Shown: one piece after another, positions 1-8,008 of the stretch
Layout of the letters: every line of letters begins with the position of its first letter
Numbering within the stretch: position 1 is the first letter of the stretch
Translations under genes and position numbers: made by a program
The notes under the pieces: generated by a model
Databases searched by the model: none
What the model was told of the DNA's origin: nothing
The model's input: only the letters and a program-made list of their open reading frames with translations
Origin: CAZKXU01 sp964556665
GTDB taxonomy: Bacteria; Bdellovibrionota_C; UBA2361; CAZKXU01
NCBI GenBank assembly: GCA_964556665.1
Contig: CAZKXU010000101.1
Location: forward strand, 1 to 11,581
Length of the DNA stretch: 11,581 nt
Direction of reading: 5' to 3'

Positions 1-1
1 G

Positions 2-388
2 ATACCTCATCAAACAACAGATTTTGAGCTCTCAGTAGGTAGAGCTGACAACTCTGGCACGATTCTCTCTAGAAATATAAAAGCAAGCAAAAAATTTGCT
101 TTAAAAGTAGTTGGCAGTGGAAATGCTGCAGATACACTTTTGGAGGTAAAGCTTAAAGTAGACAAAACTCGTTGCGGCAGGATCGCGAGCTTTACAACTG
201 ATAGCAGCGGCAACTACAGTAAACTTAGTGTGGCTCCGCGCGTCAGTGAAAATATGAAGCTAGAGTTTTCACTCCTTCGCAGCGGACAAAGTAAAGACAC
301 AGCTAAATCAGCACTCAAGGGCGGACGAAGTGGTGCCTCTTCTGCGACTGCGGTTTGTAGAGCGTTTAAGCGGGTCTTAAAGCCCTAA
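2..388 (+). CDS. C-terminal fragment of an unidentified protein (5' end outside window)
   Basis: The frame is open from the first bases to a TAA at 386-388, giving 128 residues of a gene that begins before the window. A TTG at 140 could be read as a start, but the frame is open and similar in composition upstream of it, so I treat the gene as 5'-truncated by the window edge. The visible part is rich in Ser, Lys, Gly and Ala with short alternating hydrophobic stretches (for example LEVKLKVDK and MKLEFSLL), as expected of a beta-sandwich domain. Two cysteines lie about 70 residues apart. The end is basic (FKRVLKP). There is no transmembrane segment in this portion. I do not recognise the family. 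An exported or surface protein with a beta-rich C-terminal domain is possible, but this rests on composition only. Confidence 0.6.
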   Translation: MPHQTTDFELSVGRADNSGTILSRNIKASKKFALKVVGSGNAADTLLEVKLKVDKTRCGRIASFTTDSSGNYSKLSVAPRVSENMKLEFSLLRSGQSKDTAKSALKGGRSGASSATAVCRAFKRVLKP

Positions 389-521
389 AGGCACAGCGAA
401 GGCATTGTACTTGAAATAATAGCTTTCCTTCTTGGTGAACTACTAACATGATCATATTTCATCTTAGTGGCATATTACTCTTATAGCTTTGCCAACAGCT
501 CTATCTAGGATAATATATCAT

Positions 522-3437
522 ATGGATCCACAACCTGCGATGTTGAAAACTCCTCAGCAACGCCTTGCAAAGGTAGATCAACTGCTTGCGAGTGGTAGCA
601 CAGAATATCAAGATCTATTGTTACTAACTAAGTTATGGTGGGGACTTGAAGCTAATGACAAGTCCCCTAGACAATCTACCTTTGATAATAGAATCGAGGC
701 TCTACTTCAGCAGTTTTTTGTAGAACAGCGGTATCAGACTGAGTTTGATTGGCCCGCAGCAATTAGATCCTGCTCGCGTCCTGTAACTATCGTCCATAAA
801 CTGTTACATGATTTTGAAATCACAGTATCAGCTAGCACCGCATCTATGTTTTACGAAATTTTACGTGATCAGATGGTTCCTGGCGCAAGTAAGGCTGGTA
901 AAAATACTGAAGCTGAGTTTGTACTAGATGCCCTACGAACAAGAGCTCTTGATAAACCTACATTAAGTGAAGATAAAAGACGACTAGCCCTAATCTCATT
1001 ATGCATTGGATTGTGGCATATAACTGATCGTGCATCTTCGGATAAGCTGGACGACTCTGCTGCACGTGCCACCTTACAAAGAATTGTTACAGACTGTGAT
1101 GACACAAGAAGTTTTGTATCAAAAGTCTTATGTGACAGAAGGCATACTGAGGATGGTAGCCTTGTGGCAGATCATCTTGCGCGCGCTCTCTCTTGTGCGG
1201 CGATGGTAAATGAATGTTTTGGTATTATAGAAGCTCATCCAGTACGAGGAGCGGTTTTTGCAGATATGATTTTACGGGCTGCTGGTGCAGCCACTGATGA
1301 TCAAAAAGATGATGTGAGCTCACGCCAAACTAATCAGCAGCTAGTAGAGTACTTTAAATTACGAGGTCGAGATATATCCAGAAGAAGGCCAGTATTAGAG
1401 ATATTTGCTTTAAGTATTAAAAAGGAAAGGATAGAGGGCAGCAGTTTTAAGGTAGCACCACTTCTTGATGCGCTATTTGAGGGTGATGGTGAATTAAGTA
1501 AGAGAGGACAAGAGCAGCGTATGCGTAGCGTATGGCATCCATTAGCAAAACAAACTAAAGAGATCTTTGCTAAGGAACTATTACGTGACATCCCAGCAGA
1601 TGGCGAGGAGATGCGGCGATGGTGCACCTTAGTAAGACGATTTGTAACTGAGATAGATAGAGAAAATCCTCAAAGACTTATGCAGGGTTTGAACGATCTT
1701 TGCAATGTTATCTCTCCGCAAACACTAGGCTTTGTAGTTGAGTGTTGCCTATTAAATGTAAGTGCTGAAGAAAAAGCTCTCATGGGACATAGTCCGCTGT
1801 TAAACACTGCACTACAGCTACTTCAAAGAGTCCCCACTATGGAGGGGGTATTTGGGCCACTTTCTAGATTATTAAATCTGCCAGCAGATAATGAATGGAA
1901 TGTATTGATAAGAAGAGAGGCAGCCAAGCAGCTAAAATCTAGATTGGCAGCAGCAATTGAGGTAGATCGCAAAAATGCCGCAATTGGTGATAGATCTGAA
2001 AGCTGGGAAAGTCGTATTAGTGAGGCACTTCAAAGGGCAGGCCTTGAAGATGTATTGGTTCAACATACACATGTCGGCGGCTCAGTGGATACAAGGCCTT
2101 ATCTTAATATTATCACTCCCCCTCTTAGAATTGAAGATCAGATCCGAAGACTCCCTCCCGGGAGTAAATTTTGGATAAATAGTGGCGGGTCACTAAAAGT
2201 TATCAGTAGAGGTTTGAGAGCTATTAGCAGCTATATTTATAGCGGACCGTATGTTGAAAGAGTGGGGTTGTGTGGCTGGAGGTTAAATGGTGGCAGCGGA
2301 TTGGTAGATCGGTTTTTACTGCGAAGATTTAGAGAATCAGGAATAAGGTATGCTGTTTATAATCATCTCAACCGTGTTGCACCAGGTGAGAGTCTGCCTC
2401 TTTTTGGTGCTAATATTGCTGTCAGCTTAGAGTTAGGTATGCGCTTGCCACCTACTATTAGGGTTGATTCAGCCTCTATTAAATCTGGAATAGATCTATT
2501 TCACGCAGGACTCTTCACCTTAGTGCCTGGTTACTCAAAGGAAGTTCATGGCGGCGTGCACCTATCGATCGATGAAGATGCATGTCTTAGGCTAAAAGTA
2601 AGTGCAGGCAGGGAACAGCTCTTCATTAATAATGGGATCGATACGCTAGGCCAATTACCTGGCAGCACATCTCACTCCGAAGCGCACTCAACTGACGGAG
2701 CAAGACTCTTTCCAGGATCGCGGGTTTATTGCGGATTTAATTTTAGTTTTGAGGTTGCGCCTGTTCAGATCGAGATTGATACAGCAGACAGACTGTTAAA
2801 ACATAAAAAAGCTATATTAAGAATCGGCGCGAGTAAGGAGTGTGAAATTAAATTGGATGGCGATAGCGGAATAAAACCTATAGAAGCGGGAATAATATTT
2901 TATAATGGGAAGCTTGTTCTTGTTCCATTAGGTAAAAGCATTGATCGTTACTCCAGCACAAATATTACTACAGCTGATAATGAATGGAGAGCACTTTGCA
3001 CAGACGAGGCAGTACAGATTTATGATGGATTAAAAGTCGTAATTAATAATACTGTCATTGAATTCAGATCTGCTCAAAGTAAGAACCGACAATATCTTTG
3101 GGGAGCTGAGGAATTGAGGAAAGTAGCCTCGCAGGACTGGGTAGTCGATCATGAAAAAAAACAGGTCATGCCTGAGATGGCAAAGCTGGAGGAGCGCCTG
3201 TGCCTCATTCCAAGTGTCAGTAAATGTCATATATATAGCACATTAAGCAATGAGGAATATTTTAGACTTAGGTACTTGATTGATCATGTAGCGAATGAAA
3301 AAAAAGTTTCTAGAATAGTTTTACTAGCAGCAGGAGAATTAGGGTATAAATTAGATGAGCATTATAACCCAATTGAGCCGATAAAAATCTGGCAGGATGA
3401 TGATGAATTATATATTACTACTGATTATTTTAGTTAA
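522..3437 (+). CDS. Large protein of unknown function with two degenerate FHA-like domains near the C-terminus
   Basis: This 971-residue protein has no signal peptide or membrane span, so it is probably cytoplasmic. I start it at ATG 522, which has AGGA at 507-510; an in-frame TTG at 489 would add 11 residues but has no ribosome binding site. Roughly residues 1-500 look mostly alpha-helical. Residues about 540-640 contain glycine-rich strands. Residues about 679-746 end in LFPGSRVYCGFNFSFEV, which resembles the last strands of an FHA domain. Residues about 764-850 read like a second one: an AILRIGASKECEIKL opening, a middle strand pair, an IYDGLKVVINNTVIEF close. The canonical FHA Ser/His and NG phosphothreonine-binding residues are not clearly present. 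The last 120 residues are helical and then acidic. FHA assignment is inference from strand pattern; family-level homology was not recognised. The gene stands alone and converges on the tldD-like gene. Confidence 0.75.
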   Translation: MDPQPAMLKTPQQRLAKVDQLLASGSTEYQDLLLLTKLWWGLEANDKSPRQSTFDNRIEALLQQFFVEQRYQTEFDWPAAIRSCSRPVTIVHKLLHDFEITVSASTASMFYEILRDQMVPGASKAGKNTEAEFVLDALRTRALDKPTLSEDKRRLALISLCIGLWHITDRASSDKLDDSAARATLQRIVTDCDDTRSFVSKVLCDRRHTEDGSLVADHLARALSCAAMVNECFGIIEAHPVRGAVFADMILRAAGAATDDQKDDVSSRQTNQQLVEYFKLRGRDISRRRPVLEIFALSIKKERIEGSSFKVAPLLDALFEGDGELSKRGQEQRMRSVWHPLAKQTKEIFAKELLRDIPADGEEMRRWCTLVRRFVTEIDRENPQRLMQGLNDLCNVISPQTLGFVVECCLLNVSAEEKALMGHSPLLNTALQLLQRVPTMEGVFGPLSRLLNLPADNEWNVLIRREAAKQLKSRLAAAIEVDRKNAAIGDRSESWESRISEALQRAGLEDVLVQHTHVGGSVDTRPYLNIITPPLRIEDQIRRLPPGSKFWINSGGSLKVISRGLRAISSYIYSGPYVERVGLCGWRLNGGSGLVDRFLLRRFRESGIRYAVYNHLNRVAPGESLPLFGANIAVSLELGMRLPPTIRVDSASIKSGIDLFHAGLFTLVPGYSKEVHGGVHLSIDEDACLRLKVSAGREQLFINNGIDTLGQLPGSTSHSEAHSTDGARLFPGSRVYCGFNFSFEVAPVQIEIDTADRLLKHKKAILRIGASKECEIKLDGDSGIKPIEAGIIFYNGKLVLVPLGKSIDRYSSTNITTADNEWRALCTDEAVQIYDGLKVVINNTVIEFRSAQSKNRQYLWGAEELRKVASQDWVVDHEKKQVMPEMAKLEERLCLIPSVSKCHIYSTLSNEEYFRLRYLIDHVANEKKVSRIVLLAAGELGYKLDEHYNPIEPIKIWQDDDELYITTDYFS

Positions 3438-3490
3438 TTTGGAAGAGATGCTTTGAAAACTTGGATAGATATATCTCAGATTAACAGATT

Positions 3491-3517
3491 GCATCCCTTG
3501 GCGACCGAGAGGGATGC
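3491..3517. terminator. Intergenic hairpin between convergent genes
   Basis: GCATCCCT at 3491-3498 pairs perfectly with AGGGATGC at 3510-3517, giving an 8-bp stem with an 11-nt loop. It lies 53 bases past the stop of the FHA-like gene, in the gap between two convergent genes. A role in ending transcription or protecting the 3' end is plausible, but neither strand has a T run directly after the stem, so it is not a textbook Rho-independent terminator. Confidence 0.35.
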
Positions 3518-3555
3518 CTCATATACTTTGTCCATGCTTCCTGAGATGTTTTTGC

Positions 3556-3585
3556 AAAAAAGATAGTTCCCGGAAGAATCTATCT
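3556..3585 (-). terminator. Probable weak Rho-independent terminator of the tldD-like gene
   Basis: Read on the minus strand, AGATAG (3585-3580) pairs with CTATCT (3566-3561). The inner TTC and GAA can extend the stem past one bulged A. The stem runs directly into a tract of six T residues ending at 3556. It starts inside the TAG stop of the tldD-like gene. The stem is AT-rich and therefore weak, but the position and T tract fit an intrinsic terminator for the minus-strand block. Confidence 0.45.
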
Positions 3586-5230
3586 ATTCCCTACCAGCAG
3601 TTAATTTAGGTTTTCCCAAAATATAGGGAGTGACACGCTCTTCATCTTTAGCTTGCAGTTCAAAATTACGCAGTAGGATCGCAGGTGAGATGGTGGAGAT
3701 TGGTATAAACCCTGATTCGGCGCCGCAGTAAGCGTTGTTCAGCTCAAGTTCGCTTCCAATAGCCATGATACTGTTTAATGACTGTAATGGTGTACCTACA
3801 AAATCTACGCCGCGTACGCACTCCTCACGCCCATCAGGGTAGACTAGGGTGGCATATGAGATCTCACCTGAAAAAGCCTGAAAATCATAGTTCTGTGTCT
3901 CTGTCTCCCCGCCTGAGGTTGCGTAGACTATAAGTCCGTAAGGGCGGCGCTGTCGGTTGATCTCACGAATTAACATCTCCCGCATCTGATCAAGTGAAAC
4001 CCCATTTCGAGTATTGATTATTGTTACCGCCATTCTGCTAATCGGACGCTCCGCCTCGCAATTTCTAGCATGGCCGTTTGGCTGATGCCCTTTCTTTGAT
4101 AGTGGTTGACGGGTGTTAAGAAACTCCTTAAGCACTCCGCCTTCAATTAGCCGTGCATCTTTGGCAGGAATTCCCTCATCGTCGTAATCATAGGCGCCGA
4201 TACAGAGCTCTCCCTTAAAACGCTTAAGTTTAGGATTGTCCCGAATATTTAACGGCACGCTTAAGACTTTTTTCCCGATCTGACCTTTTAGTGTTTGTCC
4301 TTCGCCGCTTGAGAGCAAGCGACTTCCCTCAAGTCTATGACCGATTGCTTCATGTACAAACACTCCTGCCGGTCCAGGATAGAGCAGCACCGGACCTGAG
4401 AATGAGTGGATCTGTTTAGCTTTGGCGAGCTCAAGTAGTTGTGCATGCTTTTCCAGTGCCAGGCGTTTAAATTCCCGCATATTGGGAAGCTCCTTCTGCG
4501 AGCCGCAGTTTATGACGAGCTCCTGCTCAAGATTTGATCCGTCGTCATTTATCTTTCTCAGCAGTGCTATAATTGAAAAAACCTGAGAGTGCTGCACCAC
4601 AACGCTTCCTTCTGTATTTATGAAAATCTTAGAGATCTGATTAGACTCAAACTCGATCCAGGAGCTTAGAATTGTAGGTAAGCCTGACATCCACTGGGAT
4701 GCAGTCTTACAGAACTTCACCCATTTGTCTTCATCTACTGTTTCAGGTTTTGCATATTTGATAGAGATTGCGCGCTTATGTTTTAAGAATGATGGGTACT
4801 CTGTACTTGGATCAATTGTAGAAAGCCCTGCAGACTCTTTTGTGTTATAATCCTCAAGCGCCTCCCTAAAGCGAGCCTCGCTAAGCCGCCAAAGCGCAAG
4901 CCGTAGACCGTCATAACAGTGATCATCAATCGGAGCCTTTACATGATTATACGAGTCAGCCTCCTCATCATTATCCTTTAAGCCACCATCAATTACCTGG
5001 TCTGAGCGGTAATCGCCAACTCTAATATCGCAGTATACGGTGCGCTCCCGATCTGATTGACGTTTATAGATCGAACCAGCGCTAGCCCAGGTATTAAAAT
5101 TCTCGGAGTCCCGCAGTAGAAATGCTGAATAGTAGACACCAGGAAAGCCTTTCACCCGCATCTTACGGGTACGTTTAAGATCCTTTTTGAGAATCGGGAT
5201 CAAGCTCTCTATGGTAGAGCGGTTAAGCAT
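3584..5230 (-). CDS. TldD/PmbA-family zinc metallopeptidase (TldD-type)
   Basis: This 548-residue protein belongs to the TldD/PmbA (peptidase U62) family. Known TldD-PmbA complexes degrade unfolded peptides and mature peptide natural products such as microcin B17 in the cytoplasm. The TldD-type metal site is clear: HEAIGH at residues 293-298, followed by RLEG. Downstream family landmarks are NGHAR (385-389), PISRM (396-400), TPL (480-482) and a C-terminal Cys502 followed by GAESGFIP, matching the conserved terminal cysteine of the family. PmbA subunits lack the HExxxH motif, so this is the catalytic type. It is about 70 residues longer than typical TldD, mostly in the N-terminal half, with no signal peptide. 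I chose ATG 5230; a TTG at 5245 would add five residues, and neither start has a clear Shine-Dalgarno. A possible minus-strand promoter lies upstream (TTGCCA at 5312-5307, TAAAAT at 5287-5282, a long 19-nt spacer). No PmbA partner is visible in the window. Confidence 0.9.
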   Translation of the reverse strand: MLNRSTIESLIPILKKDLKRTRKMRVKGFPGVYYSAFLLRDSENFNTWASAGSIYKRQSDRERTVYCDIRVGDYRSDQVIDGGLKDNDEEADSYNHVKAPIDDHCYDGLRLALWRLSEARFREALEDYNTKESAGLSTIDPSTEYPSFLKHKRAISIKYAKPETVDEDKWVKFCKTASQWMSGLPTILSSWIEFESNQISKIFINTEGSVVVQHSQVFSIIALLRKINDDGSNLEQELVINCGSQKELPNMREFKRLALEKHAQLLELAKAKQIHSFSGPVLLYPGPAGVFVHEAIGHRLEGSRLLSSGEGQTLKGQIGKKVLSVPLNIRDNPKLKRFKGELCIGAYDYDDEGIPAKDARLIEGGVLKEFLNTRQPLSKKGHQPNGHARNCEAERPISRMAVTIINTRNGVSLDQMREMLIREINRQRRPYGLIVYATSGGETETQNYDFQAFSGEISYATLVYPDGREECVRGVDFVGTPLQSLNSIMAIGSELELNNAYCGAESGFIPISTISPAILLRNFELQAKDEERVTPYILGKPKLTAGRE

Positions 5231-5348
5231 ATGCCGTAATACCAAATAACTAAAAATTGGCTAAAAAACCCCTATACCTATATTTTACCATAGTAATTGA
5301 ATTAAGTGGCAACTGCGTAACCTGTTGAAGATATTGAATAATATTTAT

Positions 5349-5921
5349 TTATGGGCAGTTTAGGCAGCTAATTATGATGTCAGCAGGCTTAAGTTTCTGG
5401 GTGTTAGGAGCCTCTAATTCGCCAAGAAATTCAGTAACTTCATACGGGTCTATTTTTTGAGGGCCGCTTAACTGAGGAAGCTTTATTCCATTACCGAGTT
5501 TAACCTGAATTTTTGGCTGTAGAGCTGCAACAGAGGATAGGTTTCTTATGACTACTTTTATATTGTGATCGCTTACCTGGGCAACTTCTAAGACTTCAAG
5601 TTTACTCATTAGACAGCGAAAGTTAAAACGCGCCAATGCATCTTTAAAATCATCAGTACAGATTACAGAACCATCAATATCAGCTCCTTTAGTACAGTCA
5701 ATCCCTCCATGGCGGTCGCAAGACGCAGGTAAATTTGGCAGTTTTGTTTCACCTCGATTTATCTTCGGAGGATCCGCGATCTTAGCATCTGGGCCTATAG
5801 CTCGGTCTGAATAGTGCGTTATGCCCTGCTCATCTTGCCACTTGTATAGATTCTCAGCACCCACAATCGAAGAAGTAATTAAGAGAAGAGGTATCTGTAT
5901 TAAGTGCAAAAACAATCTCAT
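5349..5921 (-). CDS. Secreted DUF4124-domain protein, cysteine-rich
   Basis: The protein has 190 residues. A signal peptide is evident: MRLFLHLIQ, a hydrophobic core, and a likely cleavage after VGA at residue 22. The mature start, NLYKWQDEQGITHYSDR (residues 24-40), is the typical DUF4124 opening, a short domain found on many exported proteobacterial proteins of unknown role. A cysteine cluster follows (C68, C76, C88, C103) around HGGIDC and DGSVIC. Residues about 115-170 form a beta-rich segment reminiscent of an Ig-like fold. Two further cysteines, C186 and C189, sit at the extreme C-terminus. Six cysteines suggest periplasmic disulfides. Its ATG overlaps the stop of the aminotransferase gene (ATGA, 5921-5918), with GTGGAG 8 nt upstream inside that gene, so the two are translationally coupled. 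The coupling to a cytoplasmic PLP enzyme is functionally unexplained. No catalytic motif is visible. Confidence 0.85.
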   Translation of the reverse strand: MRLFLHLIQIPLLLITSSIVGAENLYKWQDEQGITHYSDRAIGPDAKIADPPKINRGETKLPNLPASCDRHGGIDCTKGADIDGSVICTDDFKDALARFNFRCLMSKLEVLEVAQVSDHNIKVVIRNLSSVAALQPKIQVKLGNGIKLPQLSGPQKIDPYEVTEFLGELEAPNTQKLKPADIIISCLNCP

Positions 5922-7075
5922 GCAATATTCTCCACTACCGAGATAATAATACTAAGAGCTTTCTCTATCTCTAATCTTGGTACTAACCCAGAGATTGTGA
6001 ACCTAGTTTCATCCTCAACACCGAAAAAAAATCCAGGATTTGTATATATGCCGTTTTCAATAAGTCTGAGCGTAAGCTCTTCATCATCGATTCTCTTTAA
6101 CACGCGTGGAAATAGATATGCACCTCCATCCGGCATCTGAGCATTAAAGCTTTTGTGCTTCGAAAGCTCGTTAGTTATATATCTTAAATTGGACTCGATT
6201 TCAGCAACCATGTTTTTACAAAAACCAAGCCCACTTTCGAAAATCTGAGGTAAAATATACTGCGTTAGGTAGTTCGCGCTTAAAAATGTATCATTTAGAT
6301 GCTCAAGACGTGCGCCAAAAGTATCGAGCGCCGTGTCATTTAATACAATCCAACCAAGCTTTAGATCAGGCAGTGCAAAATTTTTCGAAATACCGTTAAG
6401 AAGAAAAATCGGTAGTTCAGGGTAGATCTCTGTTATCTCAGGTAGGCGCTCACCAGTATAGTTATACTCAGAAAACACCTCATCCACAACGAGAGGGGCA
6501 TTTAATTTTACCAGCTCAGGTGACATTTCTCTCCAGATCATTCCAGTCGGATTATGTGGAGATGTTATCATTACAGCTTTGATAGGCGTTTGTGAGTGAG
6601 TGGGACAGTTTTCAAATTTAGCGCACCAACGATCCTCTGAAACCAGTCGGTAGTTAAGAGTATTTATCTGATGTGCGGCTAAGAGTGAATCAAAGAGCGG
6701 ATAGCCGATATTGGGGCAGTATACTGTGTCGCCGCGATCGCATAATAAAAAAAAGAGTAAGCTATATGCTTCAGAGGTGCTTGCAGTTATGAAAATATTA
6801 TCTGCTGATAACTTTAATGCAGGGTTACGCGAATTATAATATCGCGCGATACATGCTCTTGCAGATTCTAGCCCCTTCGGATCTGGATTGTAACGGCGCG
6901 AGAGCAGATATCGGTTTGACTCATCAATTAGTGGCTCACAAGGGAAGATAAATCCGCATGTAGTAGGGTTTGCTGCAGTAATATTTATACAGGGCAGGCC
7001 ACTCTCCAGTCGAGATCTATAAGCAAGTTCAATACGGTTTGAGGAAAGATCCACTTTATTTAGAAAACCTGACAT
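5918..7075 (-). CDS. PLP-dependent aminotransferase, class I/II (fold type I)
   Basis: This 385-residue protein has the usual length and all main landmarks of the class I/II aminotransferase fold. YNPDPKGLESAR (63-74) is the substrate and cofactor entry segment, and TASTSEAYS (97-105) is the phosphate-binding region. SPHNPTG at 172-178 contains the conserved Asn175, DE at 198-199 gives the Asp198 that pairs with the PLP ring nitrogen, and SK at 230-231 gives the Schiff-base Lys231. Arg358 in ETRFTISG fits the carboxylate-binding arginine. It should move an amino group between an amino acid and a 2-oxo acid in the cytoplasm. The substrate cannot be read from sequence; the SKNFALPDLKLGW block fits the alanine/aspartate-like subgroup. 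Start ATG 7075 has only a weak ribosome binding site. It overlaps the DUF4124 gene by 4 nt, indicating an operon, and is separated from yfiR by 189 bp. Confidence 0.92.
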   Translation of the reverse strand: MSGFLNKVDLSSNRIELAYRSRLESGLPCINITAANPTTCGFIFPCEPLIDESNRYLLSRRYNPDPKGLESARACIARYYNSRNPALKLSADNIFITASTSEAYSLLFFLLCDRGDTVYCPNIGYPLFDSLLAAHQINTLNYRLVSEDRWCAKFENCPTHSQTPIKAVMITSPHNPTGMIWREMSPELVKLNAPLVVDEVFSEYNYTGERLPEITEIYPELPIFLLNGISKNFALPDLKLGWIVLNDTALDTFGARLEHLNDTFLSANYLTQYILPQIFESGLGFCKNMVAEIESNLRYITNELSKHKSFNAQMPDGGAYLFPRVLKRIDDEELTLRLIENGIYTNPGFFFGVEDETRFTISGLVPRLEIEKALSIIISVVENIA

Positions 7076-7197
7076 ATGCTGTTAGGATACACTATGAGAA
7101 CGGAACTTACTAATGAGAAGAAGTCATATTAGTATACAGGCACGGATTACGTAATTGCTCAGTAACCTCGGGGTTTAGCAACGTGTCTAATTTATAA

Positions 7198-7217
7198 TTT
7201 ACCACAGAGGACACGGA
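7198..7217. repeat. Possible copy of a dispersed CACAGAGGACACGGAG-type intergenic repeat
   Basis: The gap 7076-7264 between the aminotransferase and yfiR genes contains CCACAGAGGACACGGAG, itself made of two similar short units (ACAGAGG and ACACGGAG). From memory, short tracts of this form recur in intergenic DNA of various environmental bacteria. Only one copy is present in the window, so its repeat status cannot be shown here. Nothing else is recognisable in this gap. Confidence 0.25.
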
Positions 7218-7264
7218 GATAGAAATATTCTCCCATGTTTTTTGAGTAGTTACCGGATTACCAC

Positions 7265-7804
7265 CTATGTAGCTGTTACTCTTGCAAGTTTTAAAAGGTT
7301 CGGACTGATAACAATTCCCTGATCGCGTGCATTCTTAGTATTGATCTCAAAACGAAGAGTCTTTGCTTCTCGAAAGAAGTTAATAACACCACCTACATTG
7401 CAGAAATCCTCACTCTCTCCAATTGTAAGAGTCCCAGTACGTTTAAGTTTAAGAAGAATCTCATCCTTTAGATGTTTAAATGAGTTAGAGATATAGATGG
7501 CATGACAAGGAGTTAGATCTGAGTAACGGCTAATAAGTATAGTTTGAATAGTCTTTTCCTTTAATGCTCTTCCGGAGAGAGTGGCAAAGTAAGGATCGTA
7601 CTCAGGTTTCATTAAAAGACAGATATTGAAAACATTGGCAGCGGCTATTGCAGATGAATTTTTTTGCTCTACAAATTTTAGAAAATTAAATATGAAGGCA
7701 GCTTTGATCTGGTAGCCGTTTAGTTTAGGCTCATCTGCAGAGCAGATAAGGGGGGAATGGAGCATTATGCTCACAACTAATATCTGGCCTAAAAACTTAA
7801 ACAT
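7265..7804 (-). CDS. YfiR-family (DUF4154) periplasmic protein
   Basis: The protein has 179 residues. An N-terminal signal peptide ends near CSA (residues 21-23). The mature part shows the YfiR family pattern in order: YQIKAAFIFNFLKFVE (31-46), a central ICLL strand with C62, PCHAIYIS with C100, LTIGESEDFC with C135, GGVINF, FEIN (152-155), then ISPNLLKLAR at the end. In Pseudomonas, YfiR is the periplasmic repressor of the membrane diguanylate cyclase YfiN (TpbB) and uses disulfides to set its activity. Three of the positions expected for those cysteines appear occupied here; the fourth, seven residues after C135, is Asn142, so the second disulfide probably cannot form. No diguanylate cyclase or YfiB-like gene is adjacent in the window, so its partner lies elsewhere or it serves another receptor. 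No clear Shine-Dalgarno precedes the ATG. It is transcribed divergently from the dehydratase gene. Confidence 0.88.
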   Translation of the reverse strand: MFKFLGQILVVSIMLHSPLICSADEPKLNGYQIKAAFIFNFLKFVEQKNSSAIAAANVFNICLLMKPEYDPYFATLSGRALKEKTIQTILISRYSDLTPCHAIYISNSFKHLKDEILLKLKRTGTLTIGESEDFCNVGGVINFFREAKTLRFEINTKNARDQGIVISPNLLKLARVTAT

Positions 7805-7869
7805 CTCTCTACACGCAGCGTTAGCTATCAGATGCCGCGCCCTTAAAACGTTGTTAGCAAATCAAGAGT

Positions 7870-7893
7870 TGGAAAAATTAGTGGTAATTTCCA
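7870..7893. promoter_or_regulatory. Imperfect inverted repeat in the yfiR / dehydratase divergent gap
   Basis: TGGAAAAATTA (7870-7880) and TAATTTCCA (7885-7893) form an inverted repeat with a two-base bulge and a GTGG loop. It sits about 65 bases upstream of the yfiR start, in the 274-bp divergent gap. It could be an operator or a hairpin in the yfiR leader; no function is shown by sequence alone. The rest of the gap holds no recognisable gene. Confidence 0.25.
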
Positions 7894-8008
7894 GATGTTA
7901 CCGTAGATATGAAGAAGCATGTAATGTCGCTCCGGCATATCCTGATTATAATTACTCCCCCTCCCTCTTTAGATCGACTAACGGCCTAAAATCCTTAAAT
8001 AGTTATTT

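Noticed and set aside
140..388. An 82-residue gene starting at TTG 140
   Set aside because: The same frame is open back to base 2 with similar composition, so this is the end of a longer gene cut by the window edge.
5904..6140. Plus-strand ORF opposite the aminotransferase
   Set aside because: It lies antisense to the C-terminal part of a well-supported aminotransferase and shows no family motifs.
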